Source: Knufia peltigerae
Lineage: Eukaryota > Ascomycota > Eurotiomycetes > Chaetothyriales > Trichomeriaceae
Length of the DNA: 64,000 bases
Direction: 5' to 3'
Assembly: GCA_030247855.1 (NCBI GenBank)
Contig: JAPDRN010000003.1
Span: 124,001-188,000 of the forward strand
The translations under genes were made by a program, and so were the position numbers. A model generated the notes under the pieces. It saw only the letters and a program-made list of their open reading frames with translations, was not told the origin of the DNA and did not search any database. Of this stretch, positions 1 to 11,380 are shown one piece after another. How positions within the stretch are numbered: position 1 is the first letter of the stretch; each line of letters begins with the position of its first letter.

Positions 1-1308
1 GTCCTTTCACGTATCAGTCCATGTGACAACCTCCCCATAGGTCGTCACCAGAAGTGATAATGAGAGAGAGGTAGAATTTCCTTTGTGAGAAATACCGACG
101 CTCCTCCCAAAGCTTGTCTCTTGAAGGATAGCAATGGCACGCTCAGTGCATGTGGATCAGCATGTCTCCCATGAGCGTCGGCGTAGGGTGTGCATAAATC
201 AGTCATTTAGCTTATGCAAAGTCCGGGTGGCATGTCCACGGGTCACTTAGTCAGGTTGAGGAGGGTCAAACACCAGATCAATGACCGCCAGGACTCGAAA
301 GGCGGGACACCGAGACATTTCCATGAATGTACCTAGGACGTATCCTGTCAGAATCAACATGAAAAAGATGTTGTCAGACCCAAAAGCTTGCCAAGGACCA
401 GCCAAAAGGTGTAATTCTCGGTCAGCCTAGGCTGTTTTGTCAGGCAATATTTCCGACCATTTGACGAGTAGGGCTGCTGAAAGGGCTGGGCCAGTTGCCT
501 GGCGCGGGGTTTCATGCCCCTGCCAGCCTAGGTCAAGAGCACCTATTCGTCGAGGAGAATAGAGCATTGAGTGGTGATGTAGGCCCATGCCCAGGCGAGC
601 TTTGGTGGGCGGTAGAAGCGACAATTGTGCCAGATCTACCATATAAACACTGCGCAGGTGAAGATACTGGCGATTGTGAAAAGAAATTTCTTTCATTCTG
701 CGTCGACGGCTGCCTTTAAGTTGATTTCTGCTCAAGCATAGCCACATCGCTCAGGAGTACCTTTTGGGTGCTTCTTCACAAGCGAAGCATGCTCGCCTAT
801 CATGATGAAGAATAAGGGACCTTCTGTCAAGACCAAAGAACCAAACGTCGACCTGCAGGTTGTGGCTGCACTATGATGCCCTTGAAAGGAAGGCCAGGCA
901 AGTGATAGGCTGAAGACTCGCTTACTGCTTCTTCTTGACAGATGCTGAGTGGACAAGTCGACGCCTCTATGAAGCCACGGAAGGGAGTCATCTCTCATGG
1001 ACCGATGCCGTTGGTTATTTCGCTTCCAATATCACATTCGGTTGGAGATTCTCCTGCACGATGCGCATCGCAAAGTGCAAGAGATTGCTTTTGAAGTTGG
1101 ACTTGTGGTCGATCTGGCTCTTTCTGGCACATGAAAATCGATTTCCGTTTCGCAAGAAATACTGCACCGTAGCGCCCTTTGAGGGTATGAACCGCCTGTC
1201 AGACTACGGTCGAGCACTGGATGAAATAGCGCAATGATCACTCCGAGAAGGAGAAGCAGAATATCAGATACACTCTCTATGTCAGGACAGCAATCCTCCA
1301 GCCATTCC
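1..1308. other. Unassigned region
   Basis: No gene family is recognisable on either strand. Only short open frames (up to about 110 codons) occur, overlapping one another in different frames with no domain signature, and I could not join them through plausible splice sites. The right part is the 3' flank of the minus-strand HET gene. Confidence 0.5.
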
Positions 1309-3570
1309 TTATACGATGGTAATCACCGACCTTTCCAGGTTTGTGATGTATTCATTGAAATCGTTTGTTTTTTCCGAGCCGAGACCATAGAGAAGATATG
1401 CTTGCGTCTGATCCAATCCAAATATGCCAATTCTTTCGTATTTGGCCTCAAATCGGCATGTGACTTTCTTGAGGACCAGCCCAGCAAGCTGGGTGTCAAT
1501 GTCTCCGGTAAGCCCATTCCATCCCGTGCACACGGGGAGAAGATGTACATCAACACAATGATCTGGCAATAAAGGGGTGTCGAGAAAGACTGCAGGCTCT
1601 AGCTCAGTGATTTGTTGAGATGAAGTTGCCTGCGATTTGAGTTGTAATGCATAGCAGCCATCCTCTGTGGCATAACCGTCTTGGTCATGACCCGCAATGC
1701 GTAGTTTAGCCTCGGACAGATGGCCTTCGATGTGAAGTTTCGCGGATGCAACCCCGGTCAATTCAGTCCCTACAGTTGTATTGACCTCCTTTCCGGAGAT
1801 CTTGATCAAGACTGACTCACAGCCAACAGGCCAGTGCCAAACAATCTTGGCTTCCATCGATGCCCAAGACCATGACGGCGCACGGTAATCATCTTCCACC
1901 GATCTGTATCGCACCGAGGCGGTACTGTCGGCTTGTCGGCGCCCAAGCACGTACCAGAGAAGACTAGGAGCAAGAGAGGAATTGTCCCATAGCCCGGCGA
2001 GATAACGTTCTCCGGTGGCTTCCTGGATTTTTCGGGCAATACCAGATATTGCGACAAGTTTGTCTTGTTGATAGGTTAGTTTGCACTCCATATAGCGCTC
2101 CACGGTCCTGCTCCAGAATTCGTAGGCTGTGGGTAGTCTTGGAGAGGGTGCGGTCGTGGCCGACATCGGCATTGTTGTACCCTTGAGCCAGGCGCAAAGT
2201 CTCTGTAGGAAGCTTGGGTGTTGTTGCGCCATTGTGCCTTTCGAGTATTTGCCGTTCTCTATGAGCGCCTCGTCCAGCCGTCCCCAAGCTCGCGTTCTCC
2301 AATCACAAAAGGCCTCCGGTATACCTTCAGGATAAGCCTCACAAGCCTTGATCTCACGGCATTCCCAGAAAATTTGTTCTTGTCCAAAATGGATTGTGCG
2401 GGGGCTGAGCAGTCGTTCTTGAATTACCCACCCTCGGTTGTGTAGAGCGGTATCTAGAAGGCTGTTACACCAGAAATCATTGTACCCAAGGATATGCGTC
2501 TTCTCTGGGTCATCCGAAAGAGGATCGGAGACAGCGCAGGGCTCCACCAATTCCCTTGGTCTGTCTGTGAAGCAACCTTTGTTCTCTTCAGAGCTCGTGG
2601 CAGCGATGTTGCAGTATGAGTTTGAGTATATTTCCCCCATTCTGCTCGCTTCTAAAACCCAATCTGATTTCGAATTTTGAATAATGCAGAGAGCATCGAT
2701 CCAGATATAGTCGATGCCCATCCAGCGAGCGATTTTCACTGCATCTTGAAAACGTTTGGAAAGTTTCGACAATGGCATACCTGCTTTCAGTTCATCGATA
2801 TTCTCTGTTTCAAGTTTGAGCGGCATGCTTCTGTTCCAGCAATGGCTCAATGTAACGTATTCGGGGAGTTTCGATAGGTTTTCCGAGAGTTCCAAGCTGA
2901 ATTTTTCTCCTCGTGCAGCGGATATATTCAGGATGCGGGTTGGATAGCCAGTTAGTAATTGCTTCCTCGAGCTCTTCGTTGTATCAAATCGTTGAGTGCA
3001 ATGCTTGTGGCACTTGCAGCAGTCCTCGAGCCATCGACGGACCAGCTTCTCACAAGCTGTGCTAAACGTATTTTTAGTGATCGGAAGTGGGTTCATGGGA
3101 ACTGATATTGCTACTCGCTCGATCAGTTTCAACCACCAGATGATTCGAATTAGAAACATACCTTGCTTGGGCAGAATCTTAAATATCCCGCTGCAGTCAA
3201 AAACATGTCGTTGTGGGATGGGAGGTTGTCCTCGTAGAATTTCGACCGTGAAATCCAAGTCATAGCGGCGTCCGTCTTGATCCGGATTATCTGTTGACTG
3301 GAGCTGATAGAACGTGCGAAACAAGGCGGCCTGTTTGCGCAATTCGCGAGTACAGTCTCTCTCGATTGTTGTACAAATATAACAGTTGTCCTGAACAGCA
3401 GAAACAAAGCTGCCATCACTAGTATGGTGTGAGCCTGTCCATGTATTCGGTTGCTGTGCGTACTCAAAAAGACTAGGCTCAGCAGTCTGTTTGTGGCAAG
3501 GTAGGCCAGAATCGATTCTAGCCCAAATCTTCTGACAAGATCCGCAAAGCATGGTTCTATCAGCGGCCAT
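1309..3570 (-). CDS. HET-domain (heterokaryon incompatibility) protein
   Basis: The frame runs 753 codons from an ATG. The HET domain core is clear: YVTLSHCWN at about residue 238, then SKRFQDAVKIARWMG, then IDYIWIDALCIIQ, then a downstream YSNSYCNIAAT block. The N-terminal part carries Cys/His pairs (LCGSCQKIW, CYIC) typical of the region before HET domains. A 60-base in-frame intron is likely at 3102-3161: GTATGT donor, CTGAT-like branch, CAG acceptor. Its removal joins LPKQ to VPMNPLP and gives 733 residues. HET proteins trigger self/non-self recognition cell death after fusion of unlike hyphae; many paralogues have no known partner. A minus-strand TATATAA at 3661-3667 lies about 90 bases upstream of the ATG. 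The partner and allelic specificity cannot be told from sequence. Confidence 0.88.
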   Translation of the reverse strand: MAADRTMLCGSCQKIWARIDSGLPCHKQTAEPSLFEYAQQPNTWTGSHHTSDGSFVSAVQDNCYICTTIERDCTRELRKQAALFRTFYQLQSTDNPDQDGRRYDLDFTVEILRGQPPIPQRHVFDCSGIFKILPKQGMFLIRIIWWLKLIERVAISVPMNPLPITKNTFSTACEKLVRRWLEDCCKCHKHCTQRFDTTKSSRKQLLTGYPTRILNISAARGEKFSLELSENLSKLPEYVTLSHCWNRSMPLKLETENIDELKAGMPLSKLSKRFQDAVKIARWMGIDYIWIDALCIIQNSKSDWVLEASRMGEIYSNSYCNIAATSSEENKGCFTDRPRELVEPCAVSDPLSDDPEKTHILGYNDFWCNSLLDTALHNRGWVIQERLLSPRTIHFGQEQIFWECREIKACEAYPEGIPEAFCDWRTRAWGRLDEALIENGKYSKGTMAQQHPSFLQRLCAWLKGTTMPMSATTAPSPRLPTAYEFWSRTVERYMECKLTYQQDKLVAISGIARKIQEATGERYLAGLWDNSSLAPSLLWYVLGRRQADSTASVRYRSVEDDYRAPSWSWASMEAKIVWHWPVGCESVLIKISGKEVNTTVGTELTGVASAKLHIEGHLSEAKLRIAGHDQDGYATEDGCYALQLKSQATSSQQITELEPAVFLDTPLLPDHCVDVHLLPVCTGWNGLTGDIDTQLAGLVLKKVTCRFEAKYERIGIFGLDQTQAYLLYGLGSEKTNDFNEYITNLERSVITIV

Positions 3571-4292
3571 GGAATGACTCTTGTGCTATCGCTTGTAGTG
3601 AGGGTCATTGGCACAGGAATCGTGAAGACAGTTCCTTCGAACCTGGGCTAGAAGAGGCATTTATATACGTATCTCCTCAGTCTAGGGTTGCGAACTGTTG
3701 CATTTATGGCCGGTGAAGGTCGACTCTGAGCACAGCCCCGGTGTAGCAGAAGTTGGTTTGGAAGGGATCCGCTAGGTTCGTTGAAATCGCATCAGTGATT
3801 CCTCTGACCAAAAGAACGGAGTGTATGTGGTGTGAATGTCCATAATATTTGCGAGATGAAACTAGCTGTCAACAAGTTCCGAGATTTCTCGTTGCCTTTT
3901 GGACCTTTTGTTCATTCGGAAGCGATAGTTCAGCCTGATGATGTGGTGCCATTAAGTGTGGTCTGGAGGACGCGCTAGTCCAAGGGCGTAACACAAATCT
4001 AGGTCATTTATATCCGCATAGCCACTTCATTTCATCCTCCTAATCATCCTGTATTATTCAGTGTCTCTCTAGACGAATTTTTTGTTTGATTAATCTATCT
4101 AATGTCTCCGGTAAATCTATGACGCTACATTGCCAAAGATTCAACCTGCTACCTCTAAACATTCCTAAACATGCTCGTACATTTGTGCTCTTAACCTGAA
4201 GCGACGATGCCCCTCAAGGGACACCAACGTAGCAAGTCCTTCATAGATTGCAGAATAAACAACAATGGTCTAGCCAGATACTGTGAAATGAC
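3571..4292. promoter_or_regulatory. HET promoter and MFS 3' flank
   Basis: The region holds the upstream sequence of the HET gene, with a minus-strand TATATAA at 3661-3667, and the 3' flank of the MFS gene. Nothing else is recognised. Confidence 0.4.
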
Positions 4293-6091
4293 CTAATAAT
4301 CCTTCTGAGCAAACTTGGACCTCATTCTCAGTCGCTCGCCATACTGTTTGGTCATTAGCAAAATCTCCCAAAAACGACATCTCAAAAACTTACCTTGAAC
4401 AACAAAAAGGGAATTGGAATAAAGGCAATTGCGATGCCTCCCAAAATCGAACTGGCGTTTCCCACTCCTTCATTTTCGTACATGGCCGTTGCAAAAAGGG
4501 GAAATGCGGCGCCGAATGAAGATCGGAAGAAGTCGTTTCCTGCCAGCACACTCGCTGCATAAGCAGGATACGCATCTGCCAGATAATTGAGAACCGAGTT
4601 GAACAACAGAAAAGCGCCAATGCTGAAGAACCCGGAGCCGATGATCGGCATTATCCAGTGTATGTCGGGCCGAGCTGACCATCCGAACCAAAAGAGACAA
4701 ATTGGTATCGCAAAACCGCCAACGAAAGCTGGAGGGAGTCTCCATTCAGGTTGCAATTCTCCTTTGTCGTTGAACTTTGGCTCGATGTATTTGCGCTGGT
4801 ACCAGATGAAAGGTCCAAGCACGATGAAGACCCCAACAAGGATGCCCAGAAATGCCGTGCCCTCGAGACCAAGACTGAACCCATATATGCCGGAGAACAC
4901 GATGGGGAAGCTTTCGAACCAGATATACAGTAACCCGTAGATGAGGGCAATGTACAGATTGAGCAGGAATACCATTGGCTCTGTGAAAGACAGGGTGAAT
5001 GGGCGAACGAGGACCATCATCACAATCTCTTTCCCTGTCATCTGCTCCCCCATGAGCTGTGGCTCGCAGATGAGTTTGTCATTGCCGGTAAGTTTCCGCA
5101 GGCGCAGGGTCCGACGATATAGAATATTGGCAGAAGACGTCTCCGGCAGCAAGAAGAACAAGAGAACCAAGGTGAAGCCAGATAGCCACATGAGCTCCCA
5201 GATTGTCCATGTCCAGCCTTTGCTTTCTGCTGCGAAGCCGCCGACTAGAGGTCCCATGGTTGGACCACAGACCGCGCCAATGCCCCAAACCGCCATTCCA
5301 TACGTGCGCTTTGCCGGGGTGTACATGTCTCCGATAGTGGCACCTCCGGTGGCCAGCGAGGGGGAGCCGACAAACCCAGTGATGAATCTGAAAGCAAGGA
5401 GCATGCCGAAATTCGTAGCGAGCGCGGTAGGCACCTGGAGGACGACAAACAATGCGAGAGTACCAATGTAGATGGGTCCGCGACCGATCTGTGGAACCTC
5501 ACTCATTGGAGACCAAAGCATTGGCCCTACTCCGTATCCCAATACAAACAGCGTCAGTCCGAGAGTGGCAGCGACGCGGGAAACGCCAAATACACGAGAG
5601 ACGTCCTGGATACCGGCCGTGTAGATCGCGGAGCCGATGTAGACCGAAAAGGTGAGCAAGCAGATCTCAAAGGTCACCCAGATTTTCTTGAAGGAACTCC
5701 AGTTCTGTGGGTTGTCCGGATCATCTGGACCGTACCAGTCGACAATGTGCACGTCGCGGCCTTTTTCAGGGTCGACTGCGGTCTTGCTGAGGGTATTCAC
5801 AACAACGTTCTCATCATCGACAGTGGTTGAGGAGGAACTATGAGAAGGCGAGTTTCGCTCAGGTGTAGGTCGGCTCTCATCACTCGAAGATTCTCCCCTT
5901 TCGACCTCTTCTCTCTTTTCCGATGAGGGAGGCTCCGTGCTGCCGTACATGGCCATGTTGGCGGACTTCTCGGGGTTGAGATACTTCTGCCATATTGATG
6001 AATCTCGTTCCTCAGGATACTGAAGGATTCTTCTGCCAGTGACGAGACGCAGAAGCTGACCTGCAACGGTGTCTCTGAACAAATCAGCCAT
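4293..6091 (-). CDS. MFS transporter, DHA1 drug/polyamine type
   Basis: This is a predicted 582-residue, 12-helix plasma-membrane antiporter of the major facilitator superfamily. The long hydrophilic N-terminus (LVTGRRILQYPEE, then an acidic Ser/Glu-rich stretch) followed by DNPQNWSSFKK is the usual entry to the first helix in fungal DHA1 polyamine/multidrug exporters. GLTLFVLGYGVGPMLWSPMSE is the motif region of helices 2-4, and PLVGGFAAESKGWTWTIW the region of helix 5. The last exon is tiny: an intron at 4344-4393 (GTAAGT, GCTAATGAC branch, CAG) joins LLFK to YGERLRMRSKFAQKDY and the stop at 4293-4295; the unspliced frame would end early in KVSF. Substrate unknown: polyamines, fungicides or natural products are all possible. 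Confidence 0.88.
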
Positions 6092-7239
6092 TCTTGCAGG
6101 AAATCACGGAGGACTCTGAGGTTCTTCAGGGAGACTAGAGTTGACTGATTTACATCGGATGCATGATTGATATCTACTTAGCATGTATATCCCGAACTAT
6201 CGGATCTTACCTGGACCGACCAAACTGTCGACAGGGGTACCAACACGTCATTACCGAAATATGCAGGTCGTCATGACCCGACTTAAGAAGTTTTTGTCAG
6301 CGGCTTCATGGGAAAGTCCGAACCCTAATGTCACCGGTGGGACCATGATCGAGACAATAGTGGGAATGCAAAGCCCTATCGAGGAACTGAAGATCGCGTA
6401 TATAATGGTCGATGAACCATCCGAAAAGCCAAAGTCTCCGATTCGGTGACCTTCAGGCGATAAGAAGAAATATCTATGACGCGGTATGGATACAGTCAGA
6501 GTTTGATATTGGGTTCACCCCAACAGCCTCGCACGTGACTCGGAGCCTCGCTGGTTTTGGAACCGAGTCTGTGGAAGCATCGCCTCATTTCGTATCTCCA
6601 TGAATAAGCAGAAAAGCTTCGATACATATCCAGTCAGGCCAGTTTGAATAGTCAGGCGTACTTTAGTCGCACACGTGCTGATGTGTCGTCGTCTGAACCA
6701 CACGATTACAGTGTACCCAGGCCACATCACCCCTGGTCTGAAGATTGGTGGTTTTGGCCACATTGGAAAGCGTAATTGCAATCATTCACATTCCATGTAT
6801 ATCAGTTCCTGATTGTGTCGTTGCTTTCCAGCAGCAGTTGATGGATTGTGTCGAAGAATAGTTCAGTTGGCGTTCTCGTCAACGTCCTTGTAAGTCGAGA
6901 CAAGGGTAGGGTATCATGCGAAGTTAGTGTTGAATAGATCAGCGAGCGTATGAGACATGCGCTGCTCTTCCAGAGTTCAAGCACTTATCTCGTTGACGCC
7001 TCGGAAAACTCCATCCATATTAAAGTGTAAGATACTGCGGAGCCCTTTGGTTCGAAGCTTGTGACAGATCATAAACGCACTCTTAGCGTAGAACTGTTGA
7101 AATCTTGAGACGCAATGAATCTTGACATTGAATGTGCGAATGACTTTTCAGGTATGTAGTTTCGTTATGTTCGTGACTTGGGAATCGTGTACCGCCTGCA
7201 TTGACTTGTAGGTTCTCTGCGCACGAGCGCTTACTCACA
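6092..7239. other. MFS upstream region with an unexplained open frame
   Basis: This is the upstream region of the minus-strand MFS gene and the 3' flank of the TMA17-like gene. A minus-strand frame without stops at about 6251-6517 reads like a hydrophobic membrane segment (FSSSIGLCIPTIVSIMVPPV), but it has no clear start or spliced continuation. No family recognised, so it is not called as a gene. Confidence 0.3.
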
Positions 7240-7734
7240 TCACAAATGCATGCCGTTGTCTTCACCATGGTCGTCCTCTGCCAGTCGCTCGAGCATTTGT
7301 TGTCTCAACTCTTCGTCTGTCAGTCTCCTCGATGAGCCTGCGTCTGAGTATGCTACCGCTAGCTCTCCATTTGTCGATGTCGGGCCCGAGTTCCCATTTT
7401 GTTTGTGCTCCTTGTCCAGCTCGTGCCATCGACCTCCTCTTCTTTCGACCTCTTGTTTCAGTAGTTGAATCCTATCCCTCTGGCGGTTGATCACGATTAC
7501 GTTCTCGTGGATCGCGTCTGAGCAGTCCTTGTCTCCCTCTTGTCTCGTCTCCTCTGAAAGCGATTGGTCGGACGTGATGCTGTCTATGTATTTCTGCAGT
7601 TGCTCATTGGAGCGTGTGAGATGCGATATGGAATTTTCGATCTCGGCGGCTTTGGAGTAGAGGTTTTCAAAGGGCAGGTCTTGGATAGCGATGGCAAACT
7701 GGGCGTCGGAAATTGGTTGCGATGCTGCGGACAT
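7240..7734 (-). CDS. TMA17/ADC17-like proteasome-assembly chaperone
   Basis: A 164-residue, single-exon, helical protein. The pattern AEIENSISHLTRSNEQLQKY near residues 30-50, followed after an acidic spacer by IHENVIVINRQRDRI and LKQEVERRGG, matches my recollection of yeast Tma17/Adc17, which has IENSINHLQRSNARL and a similar RENEIVLN helix. Adc17 is a stress-induced chaperone that helps pair Rpt6 with Rpt3 during assembly of the 19S base. The C-terminal third is low-complexity and acidic, as in yeast. The start is the ATG at 7734. The assignment rests on remembered similarity and is moderate; a generic coiled-coil protein is the alternative. RPN11 lies 30 kb away in the same window. Confidence 0.6.
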   Translation of the reverse strand: MSAASQPISDAQFAIAIQDLPFENLYSKAAEIENSISHLTRSNEQLQKYIDSITSDQSLSEETRQEGDKDCSDAIHENVIVINRQRDRIQLLKQEVERRGGRWHELDKEHKQNGNSGPTSTNGELAVAYSDAGSSRRLTDEELRQQMLERLAEDDHGEDNGMHL

Positions 7735-8078
7735 TTTGTATCTTACTCGGGTGGGGAATAGGGTGATTTGGGCTTTGTGATGTCAGGTCCTATTAGTTAG
7801 AAGCGAGCATGTACAGATTTGAGTGAGGATAGACAACTGGAAAAGATAATGTACTTGGTGGCTCTAGAAGGAAGTATTTACTCGTAATACTTGAGAAGCG
7901 TTCATTTGCGGGGCAAGGCTGAGGGGAAGATATACTGTATACGAGTACGGGACGAGTACCGCAGCCTTGCCGACAACGTCAGGTTACAATCACGATCCTT
8001 GTCCATGGCCACAAAAATGATCTCTTTGTAACAAGGTCTATGATTAGAATTTTCCAGATTCCCTTCGGAAATCTCAAT
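7735..8078. other. Upstream region of TMA17-like gene
   Basis: Promoter side of the minus-strand TMA17-like gene and 3' flank of VPS34. No further feature seen. Confidence 0.35.
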
Positions 8079-10947
8079 CTATGCCCGCCAACCTTGAACA
8101 AACTCATGTAGCCGGTCAATCACCACCCCAAACACTGCGTTGACGCTGTCGGCCAACACCTGATCCAATAATCTTACAGCCTCCTCTTCGCTGACATCCA
8201 GGTGGAATCTCTCCCTGACCTTTCCAACAGCACCACCGATCCCGCCCATTTGTTCCTCCACTAGCCTGATATCCTGAACAGAGCTCTGCACCATCAGACT
8301 GAACAGATTGAGAACGAGGGAACTTGATTTTCTCAAGGTCGTATACGCAGTGAAGCAATACTGCTTGAATTGAGCGTATTGTGGAGACGTCGTTCCACCA
8401 AGTCCCTCTACCATTTCTTTACATAGCTTGATCAATGGAGCGAATGGCTTCGGATCACGCCCAAGGATAAATCCAAAATCGATATGAAAGAAGTGGCCGG
8501 ATGGTTGAAGTAAGAGGTTATCAAGGTGACGGTCTCCAACCCCGAGGATGTAAGTAATCACGCAGTAGCCAGCACAGGATCTGATGTATGTATCCATTGC
8601 TTCTTTTCGCACGCCGAGAGGGCCAGAAGCGTCAGGGTTGTTCGCCCTCAAGTATGCGAGCACTGAACCTTTGTATTTTGCCGAAACGGCCGAGATTGCT
8701 GTAGACGGAATGAATTGTACGGCTCCTGCTGTTGGCGAGGTGGCGAGGATGCGGTATGGCGTGAGCTTGAGATCCAGGTTCTCCTTCAGGAGCAAATTGT
8801 TCATCAGCTCAATGATCTGGATCACAAGTTGATCTTGCCTGAGATCATCACCTGTCTTGAACATCATCGGGTACTTGCCCTGGATTTGGGAACGTGTTTG
8901 CGTTGCAGAACTACCAGCATCCACTGGGCCAGCTATTTTAAAATTAAGCAGCAGTGGAGACAGGGATGACTTGAATACGTTCGCCTCCTCAGGGAAAATG
9001 CCACTGACTTCGACTTCCGGGTCCAGTGGGAGGGGAATGGGCGGATCGATCTTGATTAGTTCATGTTTTGGGTCGGCAAGATACTTCTTAAGCATCTCAA
9101 TTTTTTGTATGCGGTTGCTCCGATTGAACCTGATTTCCTTACTGATTCTCGACAGGACGGCAATCATCTCGGCCTGTCTCAACAAGGTTTTTCTTTGCTC
9201 CGGTGCCCGCTTTTCCAGCTCGACCATGAAGTGATATTCGACTCTTGCAAACAGCTTCCTATTCGCAGCGTTGGTATCTGGGCCCTGATCATCGCATTCA
9301 ACCATCAAATACCAGTGTAAGTAGTTCCCCAATACAAAGTTGTTGGCAGCGCGGTCGATTAGAAATCTTGCCAGGGATGAGGATGGCAAGGTCTCTGCCT
9401 GGGAATCGTACTGTTCGAACTTCAAGGCTTGAACGAGCTGCAATAGATACAATAGTAATTCAGCATCTCCTGCTTGTCGTAAGCGGTCGACCGCATATGC
9501 TCGTACGACCGCACTATCGTAGGTTGGACCAAGAAGCTCAAGGGCAAAATCAACATCAATTTTCGCCCACTTTGGAATCAGTTCGGCTATCTGTCTGGCT
9601 TCGCTAGGGCTATTCCAGTCTGTTGCTTTGACTACCTTCGTCAAAGCCCGTTTGTCACGGCTAAGATGCCGACGGAAAGTCCATATAACGTCCTTTTCTT
9701 GGGGAGTGAGTTCCTGTGTTGGTCCATAAGACAAGATCTCGTTGATCTCATCCCGAAGTTTAGCATTTGGCTTTTGATCGACGTCGTACAATGCGTTCCT
9801 ATCACTCCTGACAAGACGGCGATGTTTTGATTCGCAGGGATTCTCTCGCTGGAACTGTTCAGGATCAAATATCTGAACAACGGGGTATTCATCACCATCG
9901 ACAACCGAGGTGCCGGTCGCAATTCCAGGGCCATAACGAACCTCCGGCGGAGATTTGGAGCCCATCATAGACGCTGACAAGTTTGACTGAAACTCCTTCA
10001 TCAACCTCGGAGGATTGTATTCATGGTCTTCAAAGATCACTGGAAAATCCCATCGAGGAAGGTCAATATACAAGGTAAAATGCTCGTCATCTTCTCTCTC
10101 AGACTCAGAATCGCTCATGTCTGAGTCATGTTGATCGAGGAGACCTCCAGCCATGACCTTGGACGACTCATCTTTAGAGAATCTTCGCTTCGCAGCTTTT
10201 CGCATACTCAACCGCTTTGTCGCTGCTTCGTCAACTTCACGGGCCTTCTTGCCCACCTTCTGAAAGACTAGTTGGTCAAGCCAATCGTTTTGAGGGATTT
10301 CATTCATCTCGTGCTTCTTGAAGAGCTGCTCGAGTCTTTCTAACTCTTCCTCCTCAGGGCTAGCCTCGGGAGGTTCTTCATTCCTCCTTCTCCGCTTCGG
10401 GCGTGGAATGTGCGGAGTAGTGGAAGGCAGATGCCCGTCGGCAATCTTTTTGCGGTACATTCGACACTTCTGGCGACCTCGTCTGAGGGCACCATCATCA
10501 TCAAAGAGAGGAATAGTCGTCCCGGCAAATGGTACCGAGTGGTCCACGCTGCCATTGATAGGACAAGGCGAGAGATCCCATATTGTGATCGCTACTTGCG
10601 ACGATGCGGGGCAATCTTTAACTGGAACTGGGAGTTCAAGCCATTTGTTCCAGGTCCTGTTGTTTTTGAAGAACATATGAGGAGTTTGAACAGACACCCC
10701 AAGAGGCTTGGACTCGGCCCATAATTGAACAGTGGCGTAGAGCTCTGATACCGGGTTCTGGATTGATCCAATATGGCGAATCTCAGGGTGTTTCAACAGT
10801 ACAGACTGAGGAATCGTAGACTGTTTGCCTTCCAAGGTGTTTCTGACGCCCAATCAGTCTTCGGGCTTCCATCAAGCAGTGAACTTACATTCTTAGACAC
10901 ACAGGGTAATCAATCTGTCGCGAGGTCGCAAATGTGTAGGTATCCAT
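8079..10947 (-). CDS. VPS34: Class III phosphatidylinositol 3-kinase Vps34
   Basis: The enzyme makes PtdIns3P from phosphatidylinositol for autophagy and vacuolar/endosomal sorting, in complexes with Vps15 and Atg6. The predicted length is 940 residues. The first exon (10889-10947) encodes MDTYTFATSRQIDYPVCLRI; an intron at 10843-10888 (GTAAGT, ACTGATT branch, CAG) joins it to NTLEGKQ. Order: N-terminal C2 domain; PIK helical domain around 390-560 (WTFRRHL, WAKIDVDFALELLGP); C-terminal PI3/PI4 kinase. In the kinase, FKTGDDLRQDQL marks the start, GDRHLDNLLL near 785-795 is the catalytic loop, and HIDFGFILGRDPKPF near 805 is the activation segment of class III type. An acidic/basic insert (residues about 175-260) sits between C2 and helical domains. 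All key kinase residues are present. Confidence 0.97.
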
Positions 10948-11380
10948 GGCGGCATGAACGCAGAATCAGGGTGAGACACTTCAAGAGCGCAATACGAGTA
11001 ACATATTGAGAATGATCAAGCATCACTTGATGCACCAGTCAAGTAGTACGAGTAAGAGCCGATAGAAGGATGAATGGATGTAGCAATGTAGGAATATCCG
11101 ATGGCTGCCTAAATAGTCTTAGCTTGATTCCGGAGTTGCAAACGCGCGCCAAACCGAATTAATCGCGTCACAGCCACAGCAGGCGCGTTAATCCCTGCTC
11201 TTGTGCACGCCATACGAATAGTCGCAGGCAACTTGGACAAACGCACTTTGATCGACCTTGACCCGAGTAGACCTGAACAGCGCGTACAGTGCACAGGGAG
11301 CCTCTTCACTGATCCAATGTATATCACATTGGTTTGTCCACGCTGAACCACACTGCCCTTCACCTCGCGATGCATTCGCC
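10948..11380. promoter_or_regulatory. Divergent VPS34-NSE4 promoter with ACGCG cores
   Basis: This 433-base region separates divergent VPS34 and NSE4. ACGCG at 11142-11146 and CGCGT at 11164-11168 and 11184-11188 resemble the core of the MluI cell-cycle box bound by MBF, which drives G1/S genes in yeasts. That they act on NSE4 is inference. Confidence 0.35.

Noticed and set aside
4941..5471. A 176-codon plus-strand frame over the first MFS gene
   Set aside because: Antisense shadow of membrane-helix codons.
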